64,000 nucleotides of DNA, taken from the NCBI RefSeq assembly GCF_003391095.1, contig NZ_CP031447.1:186001-250000 (forward strand), given 5' to 3'. This document shows positions 1 through 8,515 of this stretch, in pieces (the first letter of the stretch is position 1; every line of letters starts with the position of its first letter). A program made the position numbers and the translations under genes. The notes under the pieces were generated by a model. It saw only the letters and a list, made by a program, of their open reading frames with translations. It did not search any database and was not told where the DNA came from. The stretch is from Austwickia chelonae (lineage in GTDB: Bacteria; Actinomycetota; Actinomycetes; Actinomycetales; Dermatophilaceae).

Positions 1-19
1 CGACGGCCGTCGACGTCAT
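1..19 (-). CDS. 5' end of next ABC transporter gene (partial)
   Basis: Only the first six codons are inside the window. The ATG overlaps the TGA of the upstream ATPase gene in an ATGA junction, the same coupling used at the other junctions of this operon. By operon logic it is most likely the second ATPase (DppF/OppF-like) of the importer. That identity is inference; the sequence shown carries no diagnostic motif. Confidence 0.4.
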
Positions 20-879
20 GCCATCCCCCTCACCCGGTCGGCGAAGGTCACCGAAGGATCCAGATCGGTCAACGACGGCGGCGACCCCGGGATCGGCACC
101 ATCCCATGTTCGGGCAAAGCACCCAACAGTGCACGGGTGTACGCCTCCTCCGGCGCCGACAACACCCGACCGGCCGGACCCTGCTCCACGATGCGCCCGG
201 CATACATCACCGACAGGTCGTCAGCGACGCCCGTACGCTCCAAGGACCGCAAATCATGGGTGATGACGAGCACCGCAGCCCCCGCCTCCGCGCACGAACG
301 CAACAGACCGAGCACATGATCGGTCAACTCCGGATCCAGGCTCGCCGTGGGCTCGTCGGCGATGACGACCTGCGGATCACCCGCCAAAGCGAAGGCCACC
401 GCAGCCCGCTGAGCCATCCCACCGGACAACTCGTGCGGATAACAGGCCAAAGCCTCTACCGGAAGCCCCACCCGAGAACACAACTCGAGCGGACCCGATG
501 GGCCGGACAAAACCTCGACCGTCTCGAGCAACTGAGAACCCATCGTTCTCGTCGGGGTCAACGAGGTCACCGCCGACTGCACCACCAGGCCACACACCCG
601 TCCCCTGATCTGCCGCCACCGGCTCTCCGGAGCGCCCAGAAGCTCTTCACCGGCGATCCGGACGCTCCCGGAGGTCGACGTCCCCGGCGGCAGCATCCCG
701 ATCAAGGTCGAGCCCAGGATCGACTTCCCGCAACCCGACTCGCCGACCAGCGCGCGCACCTTGCCCGGATGCAGGCTCGTGGACACCTGCGTGGACGCGT
801 GCACCCATGCAGGACGTCCCGACAGTCGGGTCGGGATCCGTACCGTCAGGTCCTTCACCTCCACCAACGGATCGCTCAC
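16..879 (-). CDS. ABC transporter ATPase, DppD/NikD-like
   Basis: Cytoplasmic ATPase subunit (287 aa) of a peptide/nickel-family importer. It has a Walker A motif (GESGCGKS), an ABC signature in the variant form LSGGM, a Walker B (VVIADEPTASLD) and an H-loop region (VITHD). The C-terminal tail with YTRALLGALPEHG is typical of oligopeptide/dipeptide ATPases. The GTG start at 879 overlaps the TGA of the permease gene (GTGA), so the start is set by translational coupling. It shares an operon with two permeases and a family 5 binding protein, under a cobalamin riboswitch. Substrate is not shown by the sequence; cobalt, nickel or a corrinoid is inferred from the riboswitch. Confidence 0.9.
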   Translation of the reverse strand: MSDPLVEVKDLTVRIPTRLSGRPAWVHASTQVSTSLHPGKVRALVGESGCGKSILGSTLIGMLPPGTSTSGSVRIAGEELLGAPESRWRQIRGRVCGLVVQSAVTSLTPTRTMGSQLLETVEVLSGPSGPLELCSRVGLPVEALACYPHELSGGMAQRAAVAFALAGDPQVVIADEPTASLDPELTDHVLGLLRSCAEAGAAVLVITHDLRSLERTGVADDLSVMYAGRIVEQGPAGRVLSAPEEAYTRALLGALPEHGMVPIPGSPPSLTDLDPSVTFADRVRGMA

Positions 880-1811
880 GAGGACACCTCCCGGGAATCG
901 GCCGGCGGAGCCAACCTGCGTTGCAGCGCCGCAGCCAGACCGGCCGTGGCCAGGGTCACCGCCACCAGCGGAGCGGCCGGACAGACCAAGGTCCACCAGC
1001 CGCCGAGCAAGACCTCGCCCCGCGACTGGGCCAGCAAGGTCCCCAAGGACGGCTGGTCCGGGGACAACCCCAACCCCAGGAAGGACAAGGCTGACTCGTG
1101 CCAGATCGCGTGCGGCAGCATCAAGGTCACCCCGATGAGCGCCTGTCCGATAGCTGCCGGCAGTAGATGGCGGTGCAGGACGTGCCACCGTCCGGCCCCT
1201 GCCAGATAAGCCGAGTCGACGTACTCCATGGCGCGGGCGGTCAGCGCGGCCGAACGGACGAGCCGGGCGATGAACGACCAGTGAGTGGCGACGACGGAGA
1301 TGACGATGGCAGCCACCGACCCCTTGAACAGGGCCACGATCACGATGCCGAGCAACAGATGAGGCAGCGCGTTGACGGCATCGGCCAGACGCATCAAGGT
1401 CGCATCGACCCAGCCTCCGAAGACGGCGGCGAGTCCGCCGACGAGGACACCGATGACGGTGGCGGAGATGGCACAGATGCTCGCGATGAGCAGCGATACC
1501 TGCAAGGCCTGAGCGATGCGGACGACCAGGTCGTGGCCGTTCGCGTCGGTGCCGAACCAGTGTGCGGCGGAAGGAGCCTGGCGGGAATCGCCCAGGTTGG
1601 CGGCCAGGTCCTGGGCGTCGGCGAGCAGCGGCGTGAAGACGGCGTACGCGAGGACGACCACGATGGTGCACACGGAGGCGATGGTGCTGACCCGCCAGGT
1701 GAGGTGGGCTCTACCAGAGCCTGAACGGCCGAGGACGGTCCCGGTGGCTGGCTCCTGGGCGGGAGCGACCGGTGGCGGGTTTTCCACCGGGGTGGTGCGC
1801 GTGGTGCTCAT
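876..1811 (-). CDS. ABC transporter permease, DppC-like
   Basis: Inner-membrane permease of 311 aa in the DppC/OppC family. A proline-rich cytoplasmic N-terminus is followed by a first membrane helix (about residues 40-65), the family hallmark HWFGTDANGHD, then further helices and an EAA-type loop ending in SALSFLGLGL-PDQPSLG, the typical DppC C-terminal signature. The ATG at 1811 overlaps the TGA of the preceding permease (ATGA), and its own stop overlaps the ATPase GTG. The longer reading frame upstream is a shadow of the DppB-like gene. Confidence 0.9.
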   Translation of the reverse strand: MSTTRTTPVENPPPVAPAQEPATGTVLGRSGSGRAHLTWRVSTIASVCTIVVVLAYAVFTPLLADAQDLAANLGDSRQAPSAAHWFGTDANGHDLVVRIAQALQVSLLIASICAISATVIGVLVGGLAAVFGGWVDATLMRLADAVNALPHLLLGIVIVALFKGSVAAIVISVVATHWSFIARLVRSAALTARAMEYVDSAYLAGAGRWHVLHRHLLPAAIGQALIGVTLMLPHAIWHESALSFLGLGLSPDQPSLGTLLAQSRGEVLLGGWWTLVCPAAPLVAVTLATAGLAAALQRRLAPPADSREVSS

Positions 1812-2815
1812 GGGGTCACCCGAGGATCGAGGAAGAGATAGATCGCATCGGCGAGCAGCGATCCGAGCAGGACGAGCAGTGTGGTCGCGATGGTCAGCGC
1901 GGACAACAGTGCGAAGTCGAGTTGCTGGGCGGAGGAAACGGTGGCCTGTGCCAGGCCTGGCCAGGCGAAGATCTCCTCGACGATGACGGCTCCCACGACG
2001 AGTTCGGGCAGCCGGGTTCCCAACAGGGTCACCACGGGTGCGAGGGAGACCGGAAGGACGTGGGCGCGTACGACGGTCCGCGGTGGGATGCCCCGGGCGA
2101 CGGCTCCGGCCACGGCCTCGGAACGGATCGCCTCGTGCACGGACGACCGCACCGAGAGAAGCAGCCAGGGAACCAGGGAGAGCCCGAGCACGATGGCCGG
2201 GAGAGTCAGATGCAGGGCGACCCCCGCAGCGGTGATCGGGTCGCCCGGACGGCTGAGCCCTCCGGTGGGGAAAAGACCCAGCCCGAGGGAGAAGACCATG
2301 ATCGCGCCGAGGGAGACCACGTAGGAGGGCAGCGCGCCGAGCAGGACCGCGAAGGTGGTGGCGATCCGGTCGCTCCACGACCCGGGGCGCAGCCCTGCAC
2401 GGACCCCCAGCACCACGGAGATCGCCAGGCCTGCCACGATGCCGACCCCGGAGAGCAGCACCGTCCAGGGAAGGCGTTCGGCGAAGACGTCGGCGACGGG
2501 CTGTCGGTACACCCGGGAATGTCCGAGGTCACCGTGGGCGAGCGCGTCGACCCAGATCAGCCAGGACTCCCACCAGCTCTTGTTCAACCCGAGGGATTCG
2601 GCCATCTGTCGACGTTCTTCGAGGCTGACATTTTGGACCCGGTCGCCGAGGAAGGCGATGAGCGGGTCGAACGGGGAGAACGCCGACAGGAGGAAGACCC
2701 CGAGGGAAACCACGATGACGACGGGGACGGCGATGGCGGTGCGACGGGCGACGAGGACGGCGGCGTCCCGGCGGCGTCGACGCCACCGGGACGGTCCGGT
2801 CGGGCAGAGGGTCAT
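1808..2815 (-). CDS. ABC transporter permease, DppB-like
   Basis: Inner-membrane permease of 335 aa pairing with the DppC-like subunit. It has an N-terminal basic stretch and a first helix, a periplasmic-side segment with LGLNKSWWESW and GDLGHS (the usual DppB G-D-L-G motif), and a permease core with an EAA loop (AVARGIPPRTVVRAHVLP) followed by EEIFAWPGL. The ATG at 2815 was chosen over an in-frame ATG at 2848 because it overlaps the TGA of the binding-protein gene, matching the rest of the operon. Confidence 0.9.
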   Translation of the reverse strand: MTLCPTGPSRWRRRRRDAAVLVARRTAIAVPVVIVVSLGVFLLSAFSPFDPLIAFLGDRVQNVSLEERRQMAESLGLNKSWWESWLIWVDALAHGDLGHSRVYRQPVADVFAERLPWTVLLSGVGIVAGLAISVVLGVRAGLRPGSWSDRIATTFAVLLGALPSYVVSLGAIMVFSLGLGLFPTGGLSRPGDPITAAGVALHLTLPAIVLGLSLVPWLLLSVRSSVHEAIRSEAVAGAVARGIPPRTVVRAHVLPVSLAPVVTLLGTRLPELVVGAVIVEEIFAWPGLAQATVSSAQQLDFALLSALTIATTLLVLLGSLLADAIYLFLDPRVTP

Positions 2816-4425
2816 CGAGCTCTGCCGAGGTTCCAGCGGGGTCCCCATCCGGCATCGTGGACATGTGGTTCGAGGATGGTCTTACCGGCGCCGACGGCTC
2901 CCTTCTTGGCGACATAGGTGTGTCGCAGGGTGAGCAGGAAGACGTTGCCGGGGTCCTTGACGTATTCGGTCTGCACCGCCCGGTAGGTCTGGGCGCGGGC
3001 GGCCGGGTCCTGCTCGTGGCGGGCGCTGTCGAGGAGCGTGTCGAGGGCTTCGCTGCCGTAGTTCCCCGGGTTGCTGTACGGGGAGCTGGTGTTGGCGTCG
3101 CGCCGGTGCAGTGGGTTGTACAGCAGGGAGTCGATGCTGGTGGGGTGTTTGCCGCCGCCGAGGACGAGGCCTGCTTTGCCGAGCTGGGGTTCGATCTTGT
3201 CCCAGGTGCTGCCTTCCAGGGTGATGTCGACACCGATCTTCTTCATGTCGGCGGCGAAAGCGATGGCCAACTGGCTGCGGACGGTGTCGGCGGCGGCGTA
3301 CATGAGGGTGAATCCGGCGCGTTGGCCGTCCTTGGCGCGGATGCCGTCCTCGCCCTTGATCCATCCTGCGGCGTCGAGGGATTTCTCGGCGGCGGCGACG
3401 TCGTGGGCGATGGTCGCGGTGGGTTCGTGGGAGTCGCCCATCTCGGCGGGTACGGGAATGGTGGCGGGAGAGCCTTGGCCGGCCAGGATCTTGTCGACCA
3501 TGGCTTGGCGGTCGACCGCCTGGTTCATGGCCATCCTGGCGACGGGGTCCTGGGCGAAGGCCGAGGTCTTCGGCAGGGAGATGGACCGGAAGTCGACCGA
3601 GCGCACCGAGGTGTGGACGAGGCTGTCGCGGTTCTTCAAGGTGGCGGCCAGTGTGGGGGGAAGGACGGTGCCGTCGATCTCACCGGCGGCCATGCGCTGG
3701 GCACGGGTGTTGTCGTCGGTGACTCGGATGTAGGTGAGCTTCTCCACGGTGGGCTTGCCGCGCCAATGCTTGGTGTTGGCGGTGAAGACGGCTTTCTCCG
3801 CTGAGGATTCGGCGAGGACATAGGGGCCGGTGCCGATGGGCTTGCTGTTGAGGGGGGATTTGTCGACCGGGCTGCCGTCGAGTTTTTCCGAGGGGGCGAT
3901 GCCGAAGAGCATCCGGGAGCTGAATTCGGCGTAAGGCTTTTTCAGGGTGAACTTCACGGTGTGCGGGTCGACGGCCTCGACACTGTCCAGCATGGCCAGG
4001 TCGGAGGCGGAGGAGGCGGCGACCTTGGGGTCGATCAGGTTGCGGTAGGTGGCGACGACGTCCTCGGCGTCGAAGGTGCTGTCGTCGGAGAAGACCACTC
4101 CTTTGCGGAGGGAGACGGTCCAGGTGAGTCCGTCTTCGGAGGTCTCGGGGAGTTTCTCGGCCAGCGCGGGTTTCAGCGTAGGTGGGCTGGTGTCGTTCTC
4201 GCCTTCCATCTGGAGCAGTCCGTCGTAGATGGGGCTGTTGCCGTGTTCGCCGTGGTCGTCGAGGGGGTTGTACTTGCTGACATCGCGGGAGTCGGCGATG
4301 ACCAGGGATTTACCGGCGGCGGAGCTTGGATGGTTGGGGGCCCCGCAGCCGACGAGCAGGAGTGATCCGGTGATGGCGACGGCGAGGGCGAGGCGATGGC
4401 GCGAACGTGAACGGGTGGCTGACAC
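2812..4425 (-). CDS. ABC transporter substrate-binding lipoprotein, family 5
   Basis: Extracellular binding protein of 537 aa anchored as a lipoprotein: basic N-terminus, hydrophobic core and lipobox LLVGC with Cys27. The mature part follows the DppA/NikA fold, with an ISRDVSKYNPLDD-like early strand, YDGLLQMEG and the diagnostic LRKGVVFSDDSTFDAEDVVATY block. The GTG start at 4425 lies about 8 bases after a GAAAG ribosome site; an upstream ATG at 4578 would run through the riboswitch and is rejected. It is the first gene of the importer operon, so riboswitch control should act here. Family 5 proteins bind peptides, Ni-chelates or other ligands; cobalt, nickel or corrinoid is inferred from the leader. 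Confidence 0.9.
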   Translation of the reverse strand: MSATRSRSRHRLALAVAITGSLLLVGCGAPNHPSSAAGKSLVIADSRDVSKYNPLDDHGEHGNSPIYDGLLQMEGENDTSPPTLKPALAEKLPETSEDGLTWTVSLRKGVVFSDDSTFDAEDVVATYRNLIDPKVAASSASDLAMLDSVEAVDPHTVKFTLKKPYAEFSSRMLFGIAPSEKLDGSPVDKSPLNSKPIGTGPYVLAESSAEKAVFTANTKHWRGKPTVEKLTYIRVTDDNTRAQRMAAGEIDGTVLPPTLAATLKNRDSLVHTSVRSVDFRSISLPKTSAFAQDPVARMAMNQAVDRQAMVDKILAGQGSPATIPVPAEMGDSHEPTATIAHDVAAAEKSLDAAGWIKGEDGIRAKDGQRAGFTLMYAAADTVRSQLAIAFAADMKKIGVDITLEGSTWDKIEPQLGKAGLVLGGGKHPTSIDSLLYNPLHRRDANTSSPYSNPGNYGSEALDTLLDSARHEQDPAARAQTYRAVQTEYVKDPGNVFLLTLRHTYVAKKGAVGAGKTILEPHVHDAGWGPRWNLGRAR

Positions 4426-4504
4426 GGTGTCGTCTTTCAGGGAACGCGACGACAGGGTGTGGCTGTGCTGCCTTCTCCGTACGCCGCGGATGTGGGTGGC
4501 CGAT

Positions 4505-4640
4505 ATCGACCGTCCGGCGGCGACCGGGCTCGTCCCTGGGGGCAGGGCATCACCGTTGCGGGACAGCGCCGGGATCACACCGGCTTCGCGTCGTACGGAA
4601 GCTCCCGTGGGAGGTCCTCATCCTCGCATTGAACGGTGTG
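4505..4640 (-). ncRNA. Cobalamin (B12) riboswitch
   Basis: On the minus strand, about 80-200 bases upstream of the binding-protein start, the core blocks of a cobalamin riboswitch occur in order. These are GAAGCCGGTGTGATCCCGGC (4568-4587), then CTGTCCCGCAACGGTGATG just 3' (about 4548-4567), then a B12-box-like GAGCCCGGTCGCCGCCGG (about 4514-4531). The paired CCGG arms of the GGTG loop and the invariant CCCGCAAC segment are both present. Roughly 80 nt remain before the start codon for an expression platform. Outer limits are approximate. Confidence 0.85.
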
Positions 4641-4981
4641 AACTGCAATGGATCAGCAGTAAATCGGCGAGCTATGCGGTGAAAGTCCGCTCAGGCCGAA
4701 TCCGTAGCTTCCTCCGAAGGAAGTTCTTGCTCCTACTGGCCTGTGGTCGAAGGGAGAACAGCCAGTACAGACGAGTTCTATTTCCGATTTCGGAGTGGAT
4801 TGGGAAAAGCCAACTGCCGCAGGCACCATGGGCAGGTGCGTCGTGAGCCGGGAAGCCTGTGGGGCTCGGCTCCGCACCTGAAACCATCGGCGAACGGACC
4901 GACAGTCCTGCCAGGTCCGTCGTCGAGAGGGACCGTTCCGGTGGTGGGCGACCCGTATGTCTACAGGATGGAGAACATGCG
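4641..4981 (+). other. Intergenic, structured leader candidate
   Basis: No gene is seen in this 340-base stretch between the divergent importer operon and the ATPase-like gene. Read on the plus strand it holds several good stems: CTTCC/GGAAG near 4709-4724; a 10-bp arm pair TACTGG-CTGT/ACAGCCAGTA with one bulge at 4734-4767; TCCGA/TCGGA at 4783-4794; and CAGGTGCG/CGCACCTG at 4832-4880 enclosing GAGCC/GGCTC. It matches no riboswitch class I know. It may be a long 5' leader of the plus-strand genes or just stacked operators. Confidence 0.35.
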
Positions 4982-5602
4982 ATGGCATTAGTGGCCAAGG
5001 AGATCGGGCTCGACGGATTGCACGAACCCCTGCTGATGCCCACGAGCATGATCGCCGAGGCCGGACAGATCACCGTCGTCGAAGGCGAGATCGGACCCGG
5101 CAGCACCACCTTCGCCCTGGCTCTGGCCGGACGGGTCAAGCTCTCCCGGGGCGAGGTGTCCTGGGACGAGAACACCGCCCCGGCTCTGCGGCGGCGGAAG
5201 GTAGCCCTGGTCAACCTGCCGGATGTCACCGAACCCGACGGTGGCCTGCACGTACGCACCGTCATCGGACACGAGCTGGCTCTGGCCGGTCAGCCTTCCC
5301 GTAGGCAGGACATCGCCCGTTTTCTCGCCGAGCGAGGTGCTCTCGACCTGGTGAAGACCCGCTGGGAACAAGCCCCGCACGGCAGCCGCACCGGGTGGCT
5401 CGCCGAACTGGCCTTCATGGAGGAGGGTGTCGAAGCCATCGTCGTCACCCATCCGGACCGGTGGGGCGGCGACGTCGAGGAGTGGGCCATCCCCTTGGGC
5501 GAGTTGATCGCCGAGGACCGGGTCATCGTCATCGTCTGCACCCCCAGCACTGCCCGAATCCTGGGGCTCGAAGATACCTACCACATCGGAGTTTCCCTGT
5601 GA
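4982..5602 (+). CDS. Degenerate ABC-ATPase-like protein
   Basis: Cytoplasmic protein of 206 aa resembling a short ABC ATPase. There is a P-loop-like GEIGPGSTTF at about residues 35-44, but the invariant lysine of GxxGxGK[ST] is missing. No clear LSGGQ signature is present, and the Walker B position reads AIVVTHPD instead of hhhhDE. It therefore may not hydrolyse ATP. The ATG at 4982 follows GGATGGAG by 8 bases; the longer frame from 4859 lacks such a site. Its TGA overlaps the GTG of the YhgE/Pip gene, so the two are probably co-translated partners. Comparable small ATPase-like proteins beside YhgE/Pip genes are known from actinobacteria; function is unknown. Confidence 0.8.
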   Translation: MALVAKEIGLDGLHEPLLMPTSMIAEAGQITVVEGEIGPGSTTFALALAGRVKLSRGEVSWDENTAPALRRRKVALVNLPDVTEPDGGLHVRTVIGHELALAGQPSRRQDIARFLAERGALDLVKTRWEQAPHGSRTGWLAELAFMEEGVEAIVVTHPDRWGGDVEEWAIPLGELIAEDRVIVIVCTPSTARILGLEDTYHIGVSL

Positions 5603-7611
5603 GGAGCCATCGACTCGCCCTGGCGGAACTGCTCCGTCTGACTTCGGCGCCCATGATCCGGATCGCTCTCGTGGCTCTGGTCCTGATCCCCAGCTTGTAC
5701 GCAGGCCTCTACCTGTACGCCAACCGCGACCCCTATGCCCGGCTGTCGAGCATGCCCGCCGCCATCGTTTCCGAGGACCAAGGCGCCACCCTCGCGAACG
5801 GCGAACGCATCCAGCTCGGGAAGGAGATTGCCGAGCAACTGGCCAAGACGAAGAAATTCGACTGGTCTGTCATCGACCGTGAGAGTGCCACCCAGGGCGT
5901 CAAGGACGAGACCTACCACTTCGCCGTCATCATTCCTTCAGGGTTCTCCGCCGATCTGTCCTCGGTGGGCACCGGAAACCCCAGGCAGGCTCATCTCGAA
6001 CAGATCACCAATGACGCCAACGGATACCTGACCCGCACCATCTCCAACCAGGTCATCGCGGAGATCACCAAGTCGATCGCCTCCAAACTGTCCTCCACGA
6101 CGGCCAGCAAGATGCTCGACGGATTCAACGACATCCGGGTCAACCTCACCACGGCCTCGGACGGTGCCGTCAAACTCTCCGATGGCACCACCCAACTCCT
6201 CGACGGGCAGAAGAAACTCCGCGATGGCACCGAAAAACTCGTCGATGGCACCACCAAAGCCCATAAAGGAAGCCAAGAACTTGCCCAAGGGGCTGGAAAG
6301 CTCAGCCAAGGCATGGGCAAACTCGCCGACGGAACGGCCGAATTGCCCGCGAAAACACGTCAACTCGCCGACGGAGCACGCAAAGTCGCCGACGGCAATG
6401 CGCAGGTCGCAGCTGCCGGAAAACAGCTCGCTGAAGGTGCGAAACAGATCGACAGCTCCCGGAGCACGCTGAAGACCGATCTTGCGGCCAGACTCGACGC
6501 GATCGACAAGGCGAACAAAGCAGCCGAAAAACCGGACCCGGCGATCACTGAAGCGACGAAAGCAGCTCGTCAAGCGCTCACCGACGTCGACGGCAGACTG
6601 AACACCATCAGCGGGAAGGTCACGTCCACCTCGGGCAAGCTCGGTCAGCTGTCCACCGGGTCGACCGCTGTGGCCGACGGCGCGGAGAAATTGGCGGGCG
6701 CTTCGGTCAAACTGTCCGACGGAATCAAAGAAGCCCGCACCGGATCGAACAAACTGGCTGATGGCGCGCGGAAAATGACCGTTGGGCTGGCGAAGCTCGA
6801 CGACGGGGCACACAAATTGCACGACGGGACGGGTAAAGCCGTCCAGGGCGTGGAGAAACTCGACGAAGGAGCCCACAAACTGGGCGACGGTCTCAAGGGT
6901 GGCGTGAACAAGATCCCTGCCACCACACCTGAACAGCGCTCAGCTGCTGCGCAGGTCATGGGGGCACCGGTCGCGATCGAACGGGCTGCCGCAGCTGAAG
7001 CGGAGAACTACGGGGCGGGCCTGGCTCCTTTCTTCCTCGCTCTTTCCCTCTGGATCGGGGCCTACACCTTGTTCCTGGTGGTGCGTCCGGTCTCCCTGAG
7101 GGCCGTCGTCGCCAACCAGCCCGGGTGGCGGATCGCGTTCAGTGGATGGCTGACCCCGGCCTTGCTGGGCACCTGTCAGGCTGTCGCGGTCTTCCTGCTG
7201 ATCGGCTGGGGGCTGGGCTTCAGGATGGACAAGCCGATCCCGACCGTGCTCTTCCTGATCGGGGTGTCCTGCGTTTATGTCGCCATCCTGCTGGCCCTGG
7301 CCTCCCGCTTCGGAGCGGTGGGTAAATTCGTCGGCCTGGTGTTCATGGTTCTACAGCTGGTCAGCGCAGGTGGAACCTTTCCCTGGCAGACGTTGCCCGA
7401 GCCCTTGCAGATCGTCCATCATCTGGCACCGATGAGTTACGCGGTCGAGGGATTGCGCCATCTGATGTACGGCGGCCCTCTGCACCGCATGCCGATGATC
7501 GTCGCCGTCCTCTTCGCCTACTGGCTGCTCGCCATGATCGCCACCCGGTGGGCGGCGCTGCGGCTACGGATCTGGACGGCCAGGCGGATCAAACCCGACC
7601 TCCAGCTGTGA
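5599..7611 (+). CDS. YhgE/Pip family membrane protein
   Basis: Membrane protein of 670 aa with the YhgE/Pip layout: a single N-terminal helix (about residues 18-40), a long extracytoplasmic domain, and a C-terminal block of about five helices (from roughly residue 470) related to ABC-2 permeases. The central domain is full of heptads of the type L-x-D-G-x-x-K (about residues 190-290 and 350-435), predicting an extended coiled coil or repeat stalk. The GTG start overlaps the upstream TGA. Family members include the phage-infection protein Pip of lactococci and ESAT-6 secretion-associated proteins of Firmicutes; here it may act with the preceding ATPase-like protein as an exporter. That pairing is inference. 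Confidence 0.88.
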   Translation: MRSHRLALAELLRLTSAPMIRIALVALVLIPSLYAGLYLYANRDPYARLSSMPAAIVSEDQGATLANGERIQLGKEIAEQLAKTKKFDWSVIDRESATQGVKDETYHFAVIIPSGFSADLSSVGTGNPRQAHLEQITNDANGYLTRTISNQVIAEITKSIASKLSSTTASKMLDGFNDIRVNLTTASDGAVKLSDGTTQLLDGQKKLRDGTEKLVDGTTKAHKGSQELAQGAGKLSQGMGKLADGTAELPAKTRQLADGARKVADGNAQVAAAGKQLAEGAKQIDSSRSTLKTDLAARLDAIDKANKAAEKPDPAITEATKAARQALTDVDGRLNTISGKVTSTSGKLGQLSTGSTAVADGAEKLAGASVKLSDGIKEARTGSNKLADGARKMTVGLAKLDDGAHKLHDGTGKAVQGVEKLDEGAHKLGDGLKGGVNKIPATTPEQRSAAAQVMGAPVAIERAAAAEAENYGAGLAPFFLALSLWIGAYTLFLVVRPVSLRAVVANQPGWRIAFSGWLTPALLGTCQAVAVFLLIGWGLGFRMDKPIPTVLFLIGVSCVYVAILLALASRFGAVGKFVGLVFMVLQLVSAGGTFPWQTLPEPLQIVHHLAPMSYAVEGLRHLMYGGPLHRMPMIVAVLFAYWLLAMIATRWAALRLRIWTARRIKPDLQL

Positions 7612-7629
7612 CCTGGAAAGTTCCATGAG

Positions 7630-7669
7630 GATGGCGGGGCGAGCCCTGCCCTGGGCCCGCCCCGCCATC
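7630..7669. terminator. Bidirectional hairpin terminator
   Basis: A perfect 11-bp inverted repeat, GATGGCGGGGC/GCCCCGCCATC, separated by 18 bases that can themselves pair (GCCC/GGGC). It sits between the convergent YhgE/Pip gene and the minus-strand PepSY-like gene. There is no long T tract on either side. Confidence 0.75.
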
Positions 7670-7684
7670 TGCCACTTCTGAAAA

Positions 7685-8221
7685 TCAGCCCACGGGTCGT
7701 TCGGATCGGCGCTGCCCCTGGCCGTCTCCGGGACGGTCGTGCTGGGGGTAGATCTTGCCGTCACCAGGCCTCTGTCCGTCCCGCCTGGGACCGCGGGGCT
7801 CGCCGCCCTTGCCCCAACCGGGCCGTTCGATCACCGTCTTCAGGTCGGAGCTGACCGCGAAGCCGATCCGGTGCCCGTCCTTCTTGCCCTTGACGCGGTA
7901 TTCGCCCTTCTTGTTCTTGACGATCCGGATGACCTCGACTCCGGAGTCCTTGGCCTTGACCGCATCGGTCACTTTCTTGGCCTCGTCACCGGTGACCTCG
8001 ATGCCGCGCTTCTTGCCGTGGCTCTTCCCGTGTTCGCCACGTCCCTGTCCCTTCGAGGGTCCGTCCTGGGGTCCTGGCGTCGCCGGGGCGGAGGCGCTCG
8101 GGCTGGGGCTCGGGGCGGGGGAAGGGGCGGACGAAGCATTGGCCATGACAGCTCCGCCGGTGACAGCGAGGGCGGCGACGACGGCGGCCGCGGTGGAGAT
8201 CAGATGCTTTCTGGGGGCCAT
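7685..8221 (-). CDS. Secreted PepSY-like hypothetical protein
   Basis: Exported protein of 178 aa. An N-terminal signal peptide (MAPRKH, then a hydrophobic Ala/Val stretch to about residue 30) is followed by a Pro/Ser linker, a Gly/Lys-rich segment and a small domain of about 60 residues. That domain (GDEAKKVTDAVKAKDSGVEV...GEYRVKGKKDGHRIGFAV) has the helix-strand-strand look of PepSY repeats. The C-terminus is Arg/Gly/Pro-rich. The ATG at 8221 has an AAGGA site 8 bases upstream; the longer frame from 8284 does not. No close functional assignment is possible. PepSY domains are often linked to protease inhibition, and a large secreted subtilisin gene is the divergent neighbour. Confidence 0.65.
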   Translation of the reverse strand: MAPRKHLISTAAAVVAALAVTGGAVMANASSAPSPAPSPSPSASAPATPGPQDGPSKGQGRGEHGKSHGKKRGIEVTGDEAKKVTDAVKAKDSGVEVIRIVKNKKGEYRVKGKKDGHRIGFAVSSDLKTVIERPGWGKGGEPRGPRRDGQRPGDGKIYPQHDRPGDGQGQRRSERPVG

Positions 8222-8515
8222 GACTGTTCCTTCGGTCAGCGGGTCATGAGGCCGGAGACTGTGCCTTCTCCGTTCGATCTCCATTGTGGGAGGGCCGACT
8301 TGGACGATGCCATCAGGTACTTGTGACGAAGCTGTGAAGACTGGAATCGTTTCCCGTCATTTTCTTGTCGAAAATTGACGATTTGTTTGCCCGCGACGTG
8401 TGGCGTTATCCGGGAGACAGCTTGTCCGCAGAGTATGAATAACTCGGGCAGCCAGCGATGTCGATCCCTGTCGACAATCGGGGATTCCTTCTGCCCCTGA
8501 AGATAAGGACAGCCA
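8222..8515. other. Divergent intergenic region
   Basis: About 290 bases between the divergent PepSY-like and subtilisin genes. No coding sequence is supported. An imperfect inverted repeat, CGTCATTTTC and GAAAATTGACG, lies at 8355-8380 in an AT-richer patch and could be an operator or overlap a promoter. No confident -35/-10 pair was found. Confidence 0.4.

Noticed and set aside
16-1671. A 551-residue frame covering the ATPase and beyond.
   Set aside because: Only the part from 879 down has ABC motifs; the rest is an out-of-frame shadow of the permease.
876-2378. A 500-residue frame starting far inside the DppB-like gene.
   Set aside because: Its first part is Arg/Pro-rich antisense-like shadow; the DppC-like protein begins at the ATGA overlap at 1811.
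4670-4700. Plus-strand GGTGAAAGTCCGC looked like a second cobalamin or FMN riboswitch core.
   Set aside because: The CCCGCAAC block and a proper B12 box do not follow in order, and the FMN core is absent; the real cobalamin element is on the minus strand at 4505-4640.
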